Shown here one piece after another: positions 1-12,100 of a stretch of DNA of 64,000 nt; positions within the stretch are counted from its first letter, which is position 1; each line of letters begins with the position of its first letter. Made by a program: the position numbers and the translations under genes. The stretch spans positions 65,003,580 to 65,067,579 of the forward strand of contig NC_069127.1 in the NCBI RefSeq assembly GCF_026914265.1, read 5' to 3'. The notes beneath the pieces are model-generated. The model did no database searches, was not told the origin of the DNA, and saw only the letters and a list, made by a program, of their open reading frames with translations. The stretch is from Mya arenaria (Eukaryota; Mollusca; Bivalvia; Myida; Myidae).

Positions 1-1264
1 TTCTCGTGCTGTAGGGTATGACGTAATTATTGCAAAGGTATCATTCGCGTTCATTTCGTACAGGTGATTTGTTCAATATCATCAGTGCGTGTGGCCATTT
101 TACGGAGATTAAAACAGAGATATAAATACCTGATAGCGGAAAATATGCCAATACCGTTTTAAATAAGATAATAGTTATATTTTTTTTAATATGATTTTTA
201 TTTTCCGTCTTATTTCAGTCAGGTGGGCGACCCCGCCCCCACCCCACCCCCCACTATAGATGGGCAACCATGTGAGTGGACATTCTAATTCATAGAACAA
301 ACAGACGGTTGACAGGCAGACTGACAGACGGTTCGCCTGCATCTACGATCTATATCAAATCAGTCCTGCTTGACTTAAACGCGATATTTTAGTTGGCGTG
401 AGACAGAAAACGCAAAGCCTAAAGGGTTCCAAAATGACTGTAAAATAAAGGTCCAATTTATACATGTATGCGTACACAAACATAAAGCATAAATAATTGT
501 AAAATACACATACCTAAGCACTCCATACTTCACTAATCCAACACACAAACACGACATAATGGAGATGTGTGACCTAAAAGTGTCACGAGTTTAGTGAACA
601 AAACTCGCTATAATTCGTATGGAAAAAGTTACGGTCAACGGAACGAAGAGTCGCTCATTTGAAAAACAAGAAAACAACATCTTCAATCTTATTTTCACGC
701 TTGTTTTGATGGTTAACATAACTGTAATAATTGTTTGAATAAGTTGGGTCATTGTGTTGTGTTGTATTTAATACTTCTGACATAACTGTGAAACTGACAG
801 ACCCTAAATTTTATAAATTTTATTCTGATTTTAAAGTGATCTATGTGCATGTTTTTGTAAAAAAAGGTACATTTTTCCTCTCTCTTACAGTGTACATGAA
901 TTGTTTGAATACGAATTGTATAATTGAACGAATGCATTAACAAAGCACGTGTAACACATACTACCTATTAATACCTAAAATACCTTACAAGGTACTTTAT
1001 GAGATACCGTTTGAATCTTGAATACGTGTTAATTAATTTCATACGTAATAACATCATATCAAAATTAATGAAACAACATGAATGACAAATCCGTCAGCCA
1101 GATTTCAACGCAATAAAAGGACAACAAAAAGAAAACTTGTCATTTGTCATTTAGTCATTTTGTTTACCATTTCAACACATCAAGTGAAAACACTGCCTGT
1201 TTCAGCAGGTTTGTGACGATGAAGTCTTCCCATATAGGGTGTCAGTCAGTGATAGTGCCACATA
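1..1264. other. No gene recognised
   Basis: AT-rich with short chance ORFs only. A C-rich patch (CCCCGCCCCCACCCC and neighbours) lies at about 229-253. Confidence 0.6.
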
Positions 1265-3641
1265 TGAACTGAAAAGCCAATACCATTAGACCGTACCACA
1301 ACGTACTTTCGGAGAGAAGCAGTATAAGTTCTGCCACCTATGATCTACCCATCACAAGAGAAGCCCAGACCATAATGCCGTAATACAACGTTGATTCATA
1401 GAAACGGGATAATATATGTCACCTATGGTCTACCCATTACTAAAGAAGCCTAGATCATAATCAGAGATTGTGCCTCATGTGGTCTAACCACCACAGGAGA
1501 AGTCATAACCATAGGTGGTAAAATCAGTAAGAGACTGTGCCTCCTATGGTCTAACCACTACATGAGAAGTTAAACCATAGGTGGCAAAATCAGTAAGAGA
1601 TTGTGCCCCCTATGGTCTAACCATCACAGGAGAAGTCATAACCATTGGTGGCAAAATCAGTAAGAGACTGTGCCCCCTATGGTCTGACAAGCACAGGAGA
1701 AGTCATAACCATAGGTGGCAAAATCAGTAAGAGACTGTGCCCCCTATGGTCTAACCACCACAGGAGAAGTCATAACCATTGGTGGCAAAATCAGTAAGAG
1801 ACTGTGCCCCCTATGGTCTAACCATCACAGGAGAAGTCATAACCATTGGTGGCAAAATCAGTAAGAGACTGTGCCTCCTATGGTCTGACAAGCACAGGAG
1901 AAGTCATAACCATAGGTGGCAAAATCAGTAAGAGATTGTGCCCCCCTATGGTCTAACCATCACAGGAGAAGTCATAACCATTGGTGGCAAAATCAGTAAG
2001 AGACTGTGCCCCTTATGGTCTAACCATCACAGGAGAAGTCATAACCATTGGTGGCAAAATCAGTAAGAGACTGTGCCCCCTATGGTCTAACCATCACAGG
2101 AGAAGTCATAACCATAGGTGGCAAAATCGGTAAGAGACTGTGCCCCCTATGGTCTAACCATCACAGGAGAAGTCATAACCATTGGTGGCAAAATCAGTAA
2201 GAGATTGTGCCCCCTATGGTCTAACCATCACAGGAGAAGTCATAACCATAGGTGGCAAAATCAGTAAGAGACTGTGCCTCCTATGGTCTAACCACCACAG
2301 GAGAAGTCATAACCATAGATTGTAATACCAAACAACAATATTCCTTTAAACCTGAAAGCCTAGATCATAATCAGAGATTGTGCCCCCTATGGTCTAACCA
2401 CCACAGGAGAAGTCATAACTATAGGCGGCAAAATCAGTGAGAGACTGTGCCTCCTATGGTCTAATCACCACCGGGAGTCATAATCATAGGTGGCAAGATC
2501 AGTCAGAGATTGTGCCTCATAGCGTCTAACCACCATTGAAGAAGTCAAAACCATAGGTGGCAAGATCAGTTAGAGGCTGTGTCTCCTATGGTCTAACCAC
2601 CACAGGAGAAGTCATAACCATAGGTGGCAAAATCAGTTAGAGGCTGTGTCTCCCATGGTCTAACCACCACAGGAGAAGTCATAACCATAGTTGGCAAAAT
2701 CAGTAAGAGACTGTGCCCCCTATGGTCTAACCACTACATGAGAAGTCATTACCATTGGTGGCAAAATTAGTAAGAGACTGTGCCTTCTACGAGCTAACCA
2801 CCACAGGAGAAGTCATAACCATAGGTGGCAAAATCAGTTAGAGGCTGTGTCTCCTATGGTCTAACCACCACAGGAGAAGTCATAACCATAGGTGGCAAAA
2901 TCAGTAAGAGACTGTGCCCCCTATGGTCTAACCACCACAGAAGAAGTCATAACTATTGGCGGCAAAATCAGTAAGAGACTGTGCCTCCTATGGTCTAATC
3001 ACCACCGGGAGTCATAATCATAGGTGGCAAGATCAGTCAGAGATTGTGCCTCATAGCGTCTAACCACCATTGAAGAAGTCAAAACCAAAGGTGGCAAGAT
3101 CAGTTAGAGGCTGTGTCTCCTATGGTCTAACCACCACAGGAGAAGTCATAACCATAGGTGGCAAAATCAGTTAGAGGCTGTGTCTCCCATGGTCTAACCA
3201 CCACAGGAGAAGTCATAACCATAGTTGGCAAAATCAGTAAGAGACTGTGCCCCCTATGGTCTAACCACTACATGAGAAGTCATTACCATTGGTGGCAAAA
3301 TCAATAAGAGACTGTGCCTCCTATGAGCTAACCACCACAGGAAAAGTCATAACCATAGGTTGCAAAATCAGTTAGAGGCTGTGTCTCCTATGGTCTAACC
3401 ACCACAGGAGAAGTCTAAACCATAGGTGGCAAGATCAGTAAGAGACTGTGCCCCCTATGGTCTAACCACCACAGGAGAAGTAATAACCATAGGTGGCAAA
3501 ATCAGTAAGAGACTGTGCCTCCTATGGTCTAACCACCACAGGAGAAGTCATAACCATTGGTGGCAAAATCAGTAAGAGACTGTGCCTCCTATGGTCTAAC
3601 CACCACAGGAGAAGTCATAACCATAGATTGTAATACCAAAC
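1265..3641. repeat. 67-bp minisatellite, about 34 copies
   Basis: The units read AGAGACTGTGCC, CCTATGGTCTAACC, ACAGGAGAAGTC, ATAACCATAGGTGGC. Early degenerate units begin near 1265. Each carries CCTATGGT and its reverse complement ACCATAGG about 25 bases apart, so every monomer can fold. The array contains an internal copy of both of its own flanks (see findings). Confidence 0.92.
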
Positions 3642-3852
3642 AACAATATTCCTTTAAACCTGAAATTTCAACAACCTTGATTCAAAACATTCAGCTGATG
3701 CTGTATAATCCAATACATTACACAATCATTTCTTTTTCTCGGAAAAAAAATAAACAATTTAAATGTATCCTAACAATTCATTTTGCACTTCCTTTATTGT
3801 TTTGGAAATGTTTGAACATTAAAATCTGACAAAAATATGAAACTTGCATACC

Positions 3853-4243
3853 TTAAAGGGACTTGGTACCAAAAGACCGGCACATATAAAACAGTATTTC
3901 CTCAAATCAAGACTATACTTGCCAGTACTAGCTTTTATGAGACCGATAATACATGATTTGACATGGATAAAGACCTGAAAATTTTGTCGCTGTCTCAGCC
4001 AAGTGTATCCGTTTAGAAATACTGTAAAACTGCGGTCGCTCGAGGACGCCAGGGACCGAGTTGAAACCTCGAGTGATCCGATGTTTGGAACGACCCAAGT
4101 TTCCATTTTAGTCTGTTGTAAAATGTCTTACAATGCATTCAAACTTTGAAACCGTCAGTTTACTTCGGCGCGTAGCGTATAATGGTTTTTGACAATTTTC
4201 TTTTTTTCTTGCAGCTGTATAATCTGGGGTCTAGTCCCTTTAA
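3853..4243. mobile_element. MITE family B, copy 1
   Basis: A 391-bp element with inverted ends TTAAAGGGACT and AGTCCCTTTAA and TTAA at both termini. No transposase is encoded; the ORF across it is incidental. It is homologous, in opposite orientation, to 60114-60554. Confidence 0.75.
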
Positions 4244-5247
4244 CATGTTAAAATAAACAAACAATCAGATACACTTTGTTTTCTATAATTTTAGAAAAAT
4301 AATGGCAAACTGCTTTTCCGCTACAACAAACTGACCATTTGTTTGTCGGATCTGCCTCAAACAAAAATTGAAAAAAAAAATTTTTTTTGCGCCCGCACAT
4401 ATTATTTAGCCGCGCCAATTTACGTATTTGTTAACTTCTGATTTTGCCCTATTTTCTGATTTTCTTTTCCTTGGAATAAAACATGCAAATTCGACTTCAC
4501 ATTTTCATTTAAGGTATTTGCATGCTTTACATTTTTTGCGTGCAAACTTTTCTCGAGTCCAAACTAATCAGGTCCGGGTAACCGCAAAACAAATGACATT
4601 TTTGACAGTCTTTTTTTGCCGTGAACATTTTGCAAGGCGCACTGCTGTAATTCATTTTCGGTATTACTTTTCAGTTTTCGTAATATAAAATACACGTTTA
4701 AAGTGAAAATCAATGTCATAGTCAATGGATTATAGTCTTCAGTAAATAACATCAGTTTCACAGCGTCGAAGGAAATAATTATTTATGTGTGTATTCAAGT
4801 AATTCATTGTTTTGTACCCATATTTTAGTGCTAAATAATAACTAAGTCAGATTTTGAGTGCTAAACTTATTTTCAAATACACGGACACACGACTTACAAC
4901 CATTGAACATGTTTTCGTGAGTTATGTTTTAAACTCTAAAATGCATTTTTCAGTATTCATATACTCGTAAGTGTTATAAACAGATAAAAAAGTACGACCT
5001 GTAAATGTTTTAGAAACAGTCTGTATTTACATATAAAGTATTATAATAACGTCAGTAAAATCAGAAAATAAAACGTTTTATTTGTAAAATGTCTGTTTTG
5101 ATTTCCTCATTTTTTGTTCTTATCGCACTTATTTTCTTTGATCGATTAGTAATAAAGTGGCCCGTTACTAAAGTGGCCTGTTTCTTACGGGCATTGAAGC
5201 AATGGAGGCCGTCATGTTATTCTTTTTCAAGGCAGGGACCTATACAC

Positions 5248-5399
5248 CTGAGGTTAGTGCTCAAGGCGAGGTCTTGTAACAGAAACATCTTTATTCCACC
5301 ATCTGCACTTAATATAATAACCGGTGCCACATTTGCAGATTTCTCTGATACTGCTTCAATTATATTGTCCCACAATTCAATCCATAGTATCTTTTGTTT
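5248..5399 (-). CDS. Orphan coding exon candidate
   Basis: Minus-strand segment flanked by ATAACACAG and CTCAG|GTGTAT, open in phase 0 only. The 50 codons look protein-like (ILWIELWDNIIEAVSEKSA, then APVIILSADGGIKMFLLQ). The sequence upstream of its acceptor belongs to MITE C copy 1. No partner exons were found, and I do not recognise the peptide. It could be part of a neighbouring gene, an alternative exon, or a pseudogene remnant. Confidence 0.3.
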
Positions 5400-5407
5400 C
5401 TGTGTTA

Positions 5408-5785
5408 TCAAAGTGATACTCTTATTCAAAATCAATACATACACATGTAATTAACAAACATCGATTTTGACTGGTAAACCTTTAACCACTTATTAAATAA
5501 TGCATACATGGAAAATATTATTTACTGATAACAAGATTGTAACCATGAATTTTATAGCAGAAAGAGCAAATATATTAAATGATTGGTGAATGCCAAAAGA
5601 TTTACTGTGATCTCCTCTTGTCTCATAAGGTAGAAATACCATGTTTTATGCTCATTTCTTTCAAATCAAACTCGTTATCCTTCATAAGAACCATTGTTTT
5701 TGACATCTATTCATCCTTTTTGGAATATTAAAACAACATTATTAGATGTGGTAAATCTTATTTGGGAGTAAGAGTGCATCTTTAA
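5408..5785. mobile_element. MITE family C, copy 1
   Basis: Shares AATAATGCAT, GATTGGTGAATGC, TCTCATAAGG and AGAGTGCATCTTTAA with 11241-11593 and 61828-62199. The left end (TCAAAGTGATACTCTTA) is slightly decayed; the right end retains TTAA. Confidence 0.7.
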
Positions 5786-8741
5786 CATTTTCCATCTTCT
5801 GTCATGTCAAAGTCACTACAATAAGACGAATTTTATCATGTGCTTCATGTGGATAAAATTTAGACCTGATCCAATATTTTTTAAAAAGCTCACATGATGA
5901 ATTACTCTTACTAGTCTAAAATGCTTTTTGTGATAGCAAGTTAGATTAGAACGTAAAGAATACAATTATAAGTTGTTCTTTTATTTTCGAATTCTTGCAC
6001 GTTACTATGAGGAATGCTGTCTTTAGAATATATCCACGTTTAAATTTCTGATGCAATGAAAGTTAATAGTGAAGCATTGGATCTTATTGCCATTTGTTAA
6101 ATATTGAAAGATTTTTATGTGATACAATCAAAACCTTTTTCATTTATAACTGAGAACCTTTGTTTGCAATTAAAAAGCATTTCTCCTCATAATTGTATGA
6201 TACATTTGGTAAGAAAAATACATTTAAAAAAAAATAAGTTTCGCTTTGCGCTCGTCTCTTAGATGCCTTAAATTTAAAAAAGAAGAGTTTTTTTTTATTT
6301 TATTTTGCTTCATTTACATTGCCATAACACGTGCATTCAATTGTAATTTACTAATTTGTGTAGATTCATTGCTTTATGTTGCCGCACAAGTTGGCCTGAG
6401 GGATTCGATAAGTCAATGACAAAACTAAGCCCAAAGGTGACGAAAATACTGAACAAACAATTCAACTATCACATTTTGAAGCCAAGAAGCTTTAGATGAA
6501 GTTCCGAAGATATAAGCGGGTTGAGATGTGGATTCGGTTAAGGCGTTCGTCCGAGGAGGTTACACTAGCTCACACTGGACAATATCTACTGAGCGATGCT
6601 AAATATGCAGGCTCTTGTATAAAGCTACATATTATTAAGTAATACACCAGTAAAAAAAAGATTTCTAAATGCCTTTATTTCATTATTTATGTTTATTTAT
6701 TCTAGAATAATGACAAGAGAGGTAACTATTCTAAATCAAAATTATCGTTTTACGTGTTTGCGTCCCATGTACCAAGTTACAACAAACTTTTCATTATAAG
6801 CAAATTGTCTATATTTACTATTATCGACACTCATTTTTGTAACTTGTTCTAAGAGACATTTTTTTCAGTATTTCCAACCATTTAGATACAATGCAAACTT
6901 CTATCTCATAAAAAACATGCATTAGTGGTCAACATAATATTTTGTCAAATGGGAAGGAATTAGCTCATACATCTATTTCATTAAAATCAGCAGTCAGCCA
7001 TTGTTGATTGTAATCAGGTGAAGCGTTAAGTATAAACAGTGTTGATAAGTTGTATTCTTCATAGTATGTAAAGAACTAAACAGCCTTTAACCATTTCTAA
7101 ATACATGTCTAAAAGTTTTGCACATACATAATAAAACAGGTTTCAAATTTTACGCACTAAGATTATTACTCAATTTAGTGATAAAAACTGTTTGTGTTAA
7201 ATCAATGCAGCAGCGTGTTTGCAACAGGTATTTTATTTTCATGATTTTTAAAAAGAAAAAGTATATGCACACAAGTATTTAGGCTAAAAATCGCAAAAAA
7301 CTCAAATGCTATTTGGGAAAGGTATTACGATAGTTTGCTTGGGAATGGCTTGTTTGTTACCAAAGATTAACTCGACAAATACAAAACTAAACTGTTCATG
7401 ACAACATGGGTGAATGATATGCAAGCACAAAATACATCCAAAATTTGAAAGTAATTGGATTGAGATCTTTAATTGGCAATGATTGTAAGTGCAGCACAGT
7501 TAACACCCCACATTCCATTTTAATCTTTTCAAATAGAGTCTAAAGTGAGTCCCTAAAGACGGTTAGATTCGAACACATTTAAACGAAGATTACCATTTCC
7601 ATACCATTAAGTGGTAAGTATTTTGTGGTTTCCCGCTTCCATATTATTTTCCGCCAATCAACATATATAGGTTTTCATTGAAGAAAATTCCATTCGTTTT
7701 ATCTCCTCTCTGAACTATTCAATCAAAGCATAATACAACATGTATATGAAAAGAAAGCAGAATTAATGTAAAAAGTTAAGTCATGGAAATGATAAAAGCC
7801 TGATGAGTTAAAACACTTAAATATGGCAATCATGGAATTAAACAACTATTTAAGAAGGAATATACAGACTTAAATCCTAGTCGACACATAACTAAATTCA
7901 TTTTCCAGACGGTTACGGGGAGAGATTGTGATAAAGGTATGTATATATTTTAACGATTGCTCCAGCTATTTTACTAATGTTTTTTTGTTTTGACAAAGTT
8001 TAAAACAGAACTGTACCGAAAGCTGTGCTTGTACAGTGCATACTTTATTCAACAAATGTTCCAGAAGCGACGTTTGCAGTTTCGAATTGATAATGGTGGT
8101 AGGAATCGACCAAACAAAATTCAGCAAGAAATTAGACGCCAACACAATATATAGCCACAAACCACACTTATACATGTTTCCTTCTTAAAGTGTTTTTAAC
8201 TTTGCAAAATCTTAAAATGTTTATTTTTTTCTATTCTCCCACGTACTCGTAGCACAGACGTATCGTTCATGTCTGTTTGTTTTTATGTATTTTTATGTTT
8301 TTTTTTTTTTTTTTTTTTTTTTCTTTTTTTACATTCTCTTTAGCTTCAGTGTTTTTATAAGTATTTTTCATTCAAATTCTCTTTTTTATCTCCAACACAT
8401 TCCTCAGAACAACTTCAATTGCCGAAATATATATTGTTTTGCGTTATGACTGATTTTGTGATAAATAAATTAAGGCACATATGCAAAGGCACTAATTGGA
8501 CACATATAAACAATATGTGTTAAAACGTGTTGTTAAAGACGATCTTGAAAACCTATAGACGTCTATGACAAACTGGTTGCATTTAACATGATGAGGTAAA
8601 CATTTCAATAACATTTATCCTTTTTCAAAATAGGCAGATTTCAAACCTTTCCATAGTAGGATTTTTTCAGCGTTGAAATTCCGAATATCGTACTGTGTTT
8701 GAAATGGATCTCAATTGCTTTCTTGAATTTCTTGAGTTTCG
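5786..8741. other. AT-rich spacer downstream of the DED gene
   Basis: Apart from the 69-codon secreted-peptide candidate and a T-rich run at about 8298-8322, I see no gene. TTTATT at 8220-8225 is a possible poly(A) signal for the DED gene. Confidence 0.5.
7966..8175 (-). CDS. Candidate small secreted peptide (69 aa)
   Basis: ATG at 8175 in a fair context (AAAC before ATG). The first 23 residues (MYKCGLWLYIVLASNFLLNF) look like a signal peptide, followed by about 46 residues with three Cys. No dibasic processing sites and no recognised family. Short ORFs of this length occur by chance here, so confidence is low. Confidence 0.22.
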   Translation of the reverse strand: MYKCGLWLYIVLASNFLLNFVWSIPTTIINSKLQTSLLEHLLNKVCTVQAQLSVQFCFKLCQNKKTLVK

Positions 8742-9109
8742 TCAGACCTGCTCGGCTGAAACATGCCTTTCTTTATTCGATTCTTCACGATCGGTCGACG
8801 ACCCTCTCGCTCGGAACAGTTTCGACTGAAAATCAAACAGTGGGGTTTGCAGCGGGTCAGTGTCCAGCCTTGGGCCACATAAGTTGGAGTTCATCTGCTG
8901 GTACATTTCGTCCACCTGTTTAGCCATTTTCTGCAATGCGTTTGACATGGCAGGATCTTGTTGCGCCGCTTGGGCTGATGGAGTTTGTTTTGGTTGGTCT
9001 GGAATCTTTGAAGACCTACGGAACTGGTGGCTTGTCCTCAGCAACTCATAGAACTTTCTCTTAAGGTCCTCTCTCCCAACTTCATCTAATATTCCGGAGA
9101 TAAACGTTT
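8742..9109 (-). CDS. DED gene exon 6 (C-terminus, TGA stop)
   Basis: The acceptor is ATGTTTGCAG, and phase 1 is continued. The exon encodes a short helical segment (ETFISGILDEVGREDL), then a Gln/Ser-rich low-complexity tail. It ends in TGA at 8744-8742. Confidence 0.7.
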
Positions 9110-12100
9110 CTGCAAACATAAATCTGAGTTTGTATTTTCTCAATTCTCTTTTCAGGTGTACCAGAATTAAGGCCTCAGTTTCACAATTTTTTTAATGTAT
9201 ATACTAGATAACTCGCACATCATCTTTAACCATATTATGTAACAGACTGCTACGGTACGAAATAGTAAATGTTTAGACTGTATTGGAAACAATTTTACCC
9301 ATAAATAATGTTTATCTTATATTTTAGTCCAATGGTTTGAAGATTTTTTTAAAGGAGAAAACAATTTACTTGTCTGAATAATCAAAATTTATGAATTGTA
9401 CTGAACTGCTTTATCGATAAATTATAACATAAAGCGGTTTTTGTCCTTAGTTTACTGTAAATGCAAAAAACAAATCAGAGTTTAAGAAGACAAACATGAG
9501 TTCCTTTCTCTTTAAGTTATACACAGGATTAAAATCATGTTCTCAGTTGAGTATATGCTTCAGAATATTTGTGAAATTTTGTCCAGATCTGTTTATGGTA
9601 ATATGTCTTCCAGTATACGAATAATTCTCGGATACTTTTTGACCCCCCCCACCCCACCCGAGATATTCTCCTACTGTAAGATTTTCTTAATTAAAAAAAC
9701 GCTTTTAAGGGTTTTTTTTCCCCGTGATTTCGCGCTGTCTTTATATTTCTTTACGGAAAAACATTTCATTTTATAAGCAGTGATCAAATTCTGTTTAAAC
9801 ACTCATTATCTTTATCTACAGAAATGTTCAAGTACCTGATTGATCTAAACCAGACTTTTGATATGTTTCTTCGAAAATATGGCGACTTTCGAGAACTATT
9901 ACTGTCCGAAAATTATTTGGCTACTGGTTGACCAACCTTATTTTAAGTATTTACGAAGACATCTAACTGGATGTATATTCTGCCTTAAACGTTCATATTG
10001 TCTTATGTTTAAATCAAATTCAGCATAATGTTGATCATACGCATGCATTAAAGTTACCGTAATCGATTAATTTCTGCTTGGTTTCCACTTCTTTGTACAA
10101 AATGCCAGCCAAGAAGAATGACTGGTCGGTGTCCATATCTTTCTTTATCCGGTCGTCTTTCTTCCATTCATATTTTCTTTCGATTTTCAATTTCTCTTTA
10201 TATCGAAGCCTTCTACTTATCTTCCGAAGAATTGCAAGTCCAACATCAGTAAGCTCAATATCCGTTACAGAGCCTGAAAGAACATAATTGCATGTTTTGT
10301 ACATATGTATTGCTAACTTTTTTTAGGTGTACAATTTGACGAATCGATAACTTTAAGATCATAAATTTCTTAAGAGAGATGACATTTGTTTAACAGATAA
10401 ACTTCGTGGACTTACAAGTCTGTCTTCAATTAAACTATTAATGCCAATTTTTCAGTAAATAAACGAAATTGAAAAATAAATGCCACTTGTTTGTTACCTT
10501 GTATGCTTTCAAATAGTTGTTGCAGTAATGCCAACAAACTCTCTTCCAGATTTTCTTTTTCCAAGTTTGCAAGTAATTGGTACTTGGCCAAGTCGCATTG
10601 CAATGGAATAACCAACGACTTCAACCTTCTTATCTCATTTTGTAGAGTAGTCTCGCGCAGCTGAAAGAATTCTAACATGCTGAATGATAGGATGTCCGTA
10701 TGTTTGTTTAAAATTTGTACAACAGTCCCTTTTTGATGATCATCGACTTTCTTCAAACCATCTTTGAATTCGTCAAGTGATGTTTGTATTAACGAACGAA
10801 CCGGCTCTGTAAAAACTTCTTCAAAATCAAAAACATCCTTGCGCGCTTCTCTATTGATATTCCTAAAAGCTGCTTGGATTTTATCCGCATCAAACGCCTT
10901 TTTATTTGCTTGTATCAAATCTTCTGATAGCTTGTCTATTTTACGGCCCATGCTAAGCAGTTCAAGCTCAGTTTTTTCAAGCTGCTTCGTTTTCTCTGCT
11001 AACTGTTCATACACTGTTTTAAGCCTACTCTGTTGCTCTGTTTCAATTTTCTCTGCATCAGTGACACCTATTAAAATACATGAAAATGATAATTTTTCAT
11101 AAATGACTTCTTGAATAGAAACGTACATAAATATATACAGTAGTAGAACATACTTTATATCTAACTTAACTAACTGGTATGCAAAATACCATGTTTTCAT
11201 TAAATTTCGTTTTGCATGTGATTTTGATGCAATTATTATTTTAAGGCTTAATACACTTGTATAACAAACATAAATTTTTGAGTGATTAATCTTAAGCTAC
11301 TTACTAAATAATGCATTTATGGAAATTAATAATTACTGATAACAATATTGTAACACTGTGTTTAATAGCTGAAAACCCCAAAGTATTGAATGATTGGTGA
11401 ATGCTTAAAGGTTCACAGTGATCTACTATAGTCTCATAAGGTAATACCGTGGTTTCTGCACATTTCCTGCAAATTAAACTCGGAATCCTTTATAAGAATA
11501 ATTCTTTTCGACATTTATTCATCCTTTCTGCTATATTTTAACAATTGTATTAAATGTGGTAAATCATATTTGGTAGTAATAGTGCATCTTTAAGAAAAAT
11601 AATTGAAATATAAAAAGGCCGTATGATAGTCAAACTGACTCTCGTATGTAAAAAAAAGTTTAACTTTGTAATCATGTAAAGCTTAACTTATTCCTATATC
11701 CTACATCACGCTTTTAAAGGACAAACGGGTTTTCAATCGAACAAGGATCACAACGAATAATTAGCCTTAGGTGTAACGTGTATTTAGAACATTTCTAAAT
11801 GTTTTGCGCGCTTATTTATGGTATTGTTAAATGCTATCTATTGGAAATCTCAATAACTGGATTGGATTTTTTAAAGAACAGCACCATGTTTTAACAAAGC
11901 TATTACACATGGTTCCTGTGCTTTCATGACCCATGCTATACCTTTTTGGTAATGTATGGTGGTTACAATCGAACGCTTATCATAGCATATACGGGTTGAA
12001 GTTAGTTTTGGAAAGTTAAGATATACATTATCTGTACATAATTCGTTACGGGTCGAAAACTTTGTTTCATGGTGTAACCGATAGAAGCAGATTTAAGGTA

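Noticed and set aside
1265-3641. CRISPR-like array
   Set aside because: Units are contiguous 67-bp tandem repeats without unique spacers in a eukaryotic setting.
3819-4106. 95-codon minus ORF
   Set aside because: Lies within MITE B copy 1, which is noncoding in its other copy.
10764-11102. 112-codon plus-strand ORF
   Set aside because: Antisense shadow of the DED gene's coiled-coil exon (Ser-rich complement of Glu/Lys/Leu codons).
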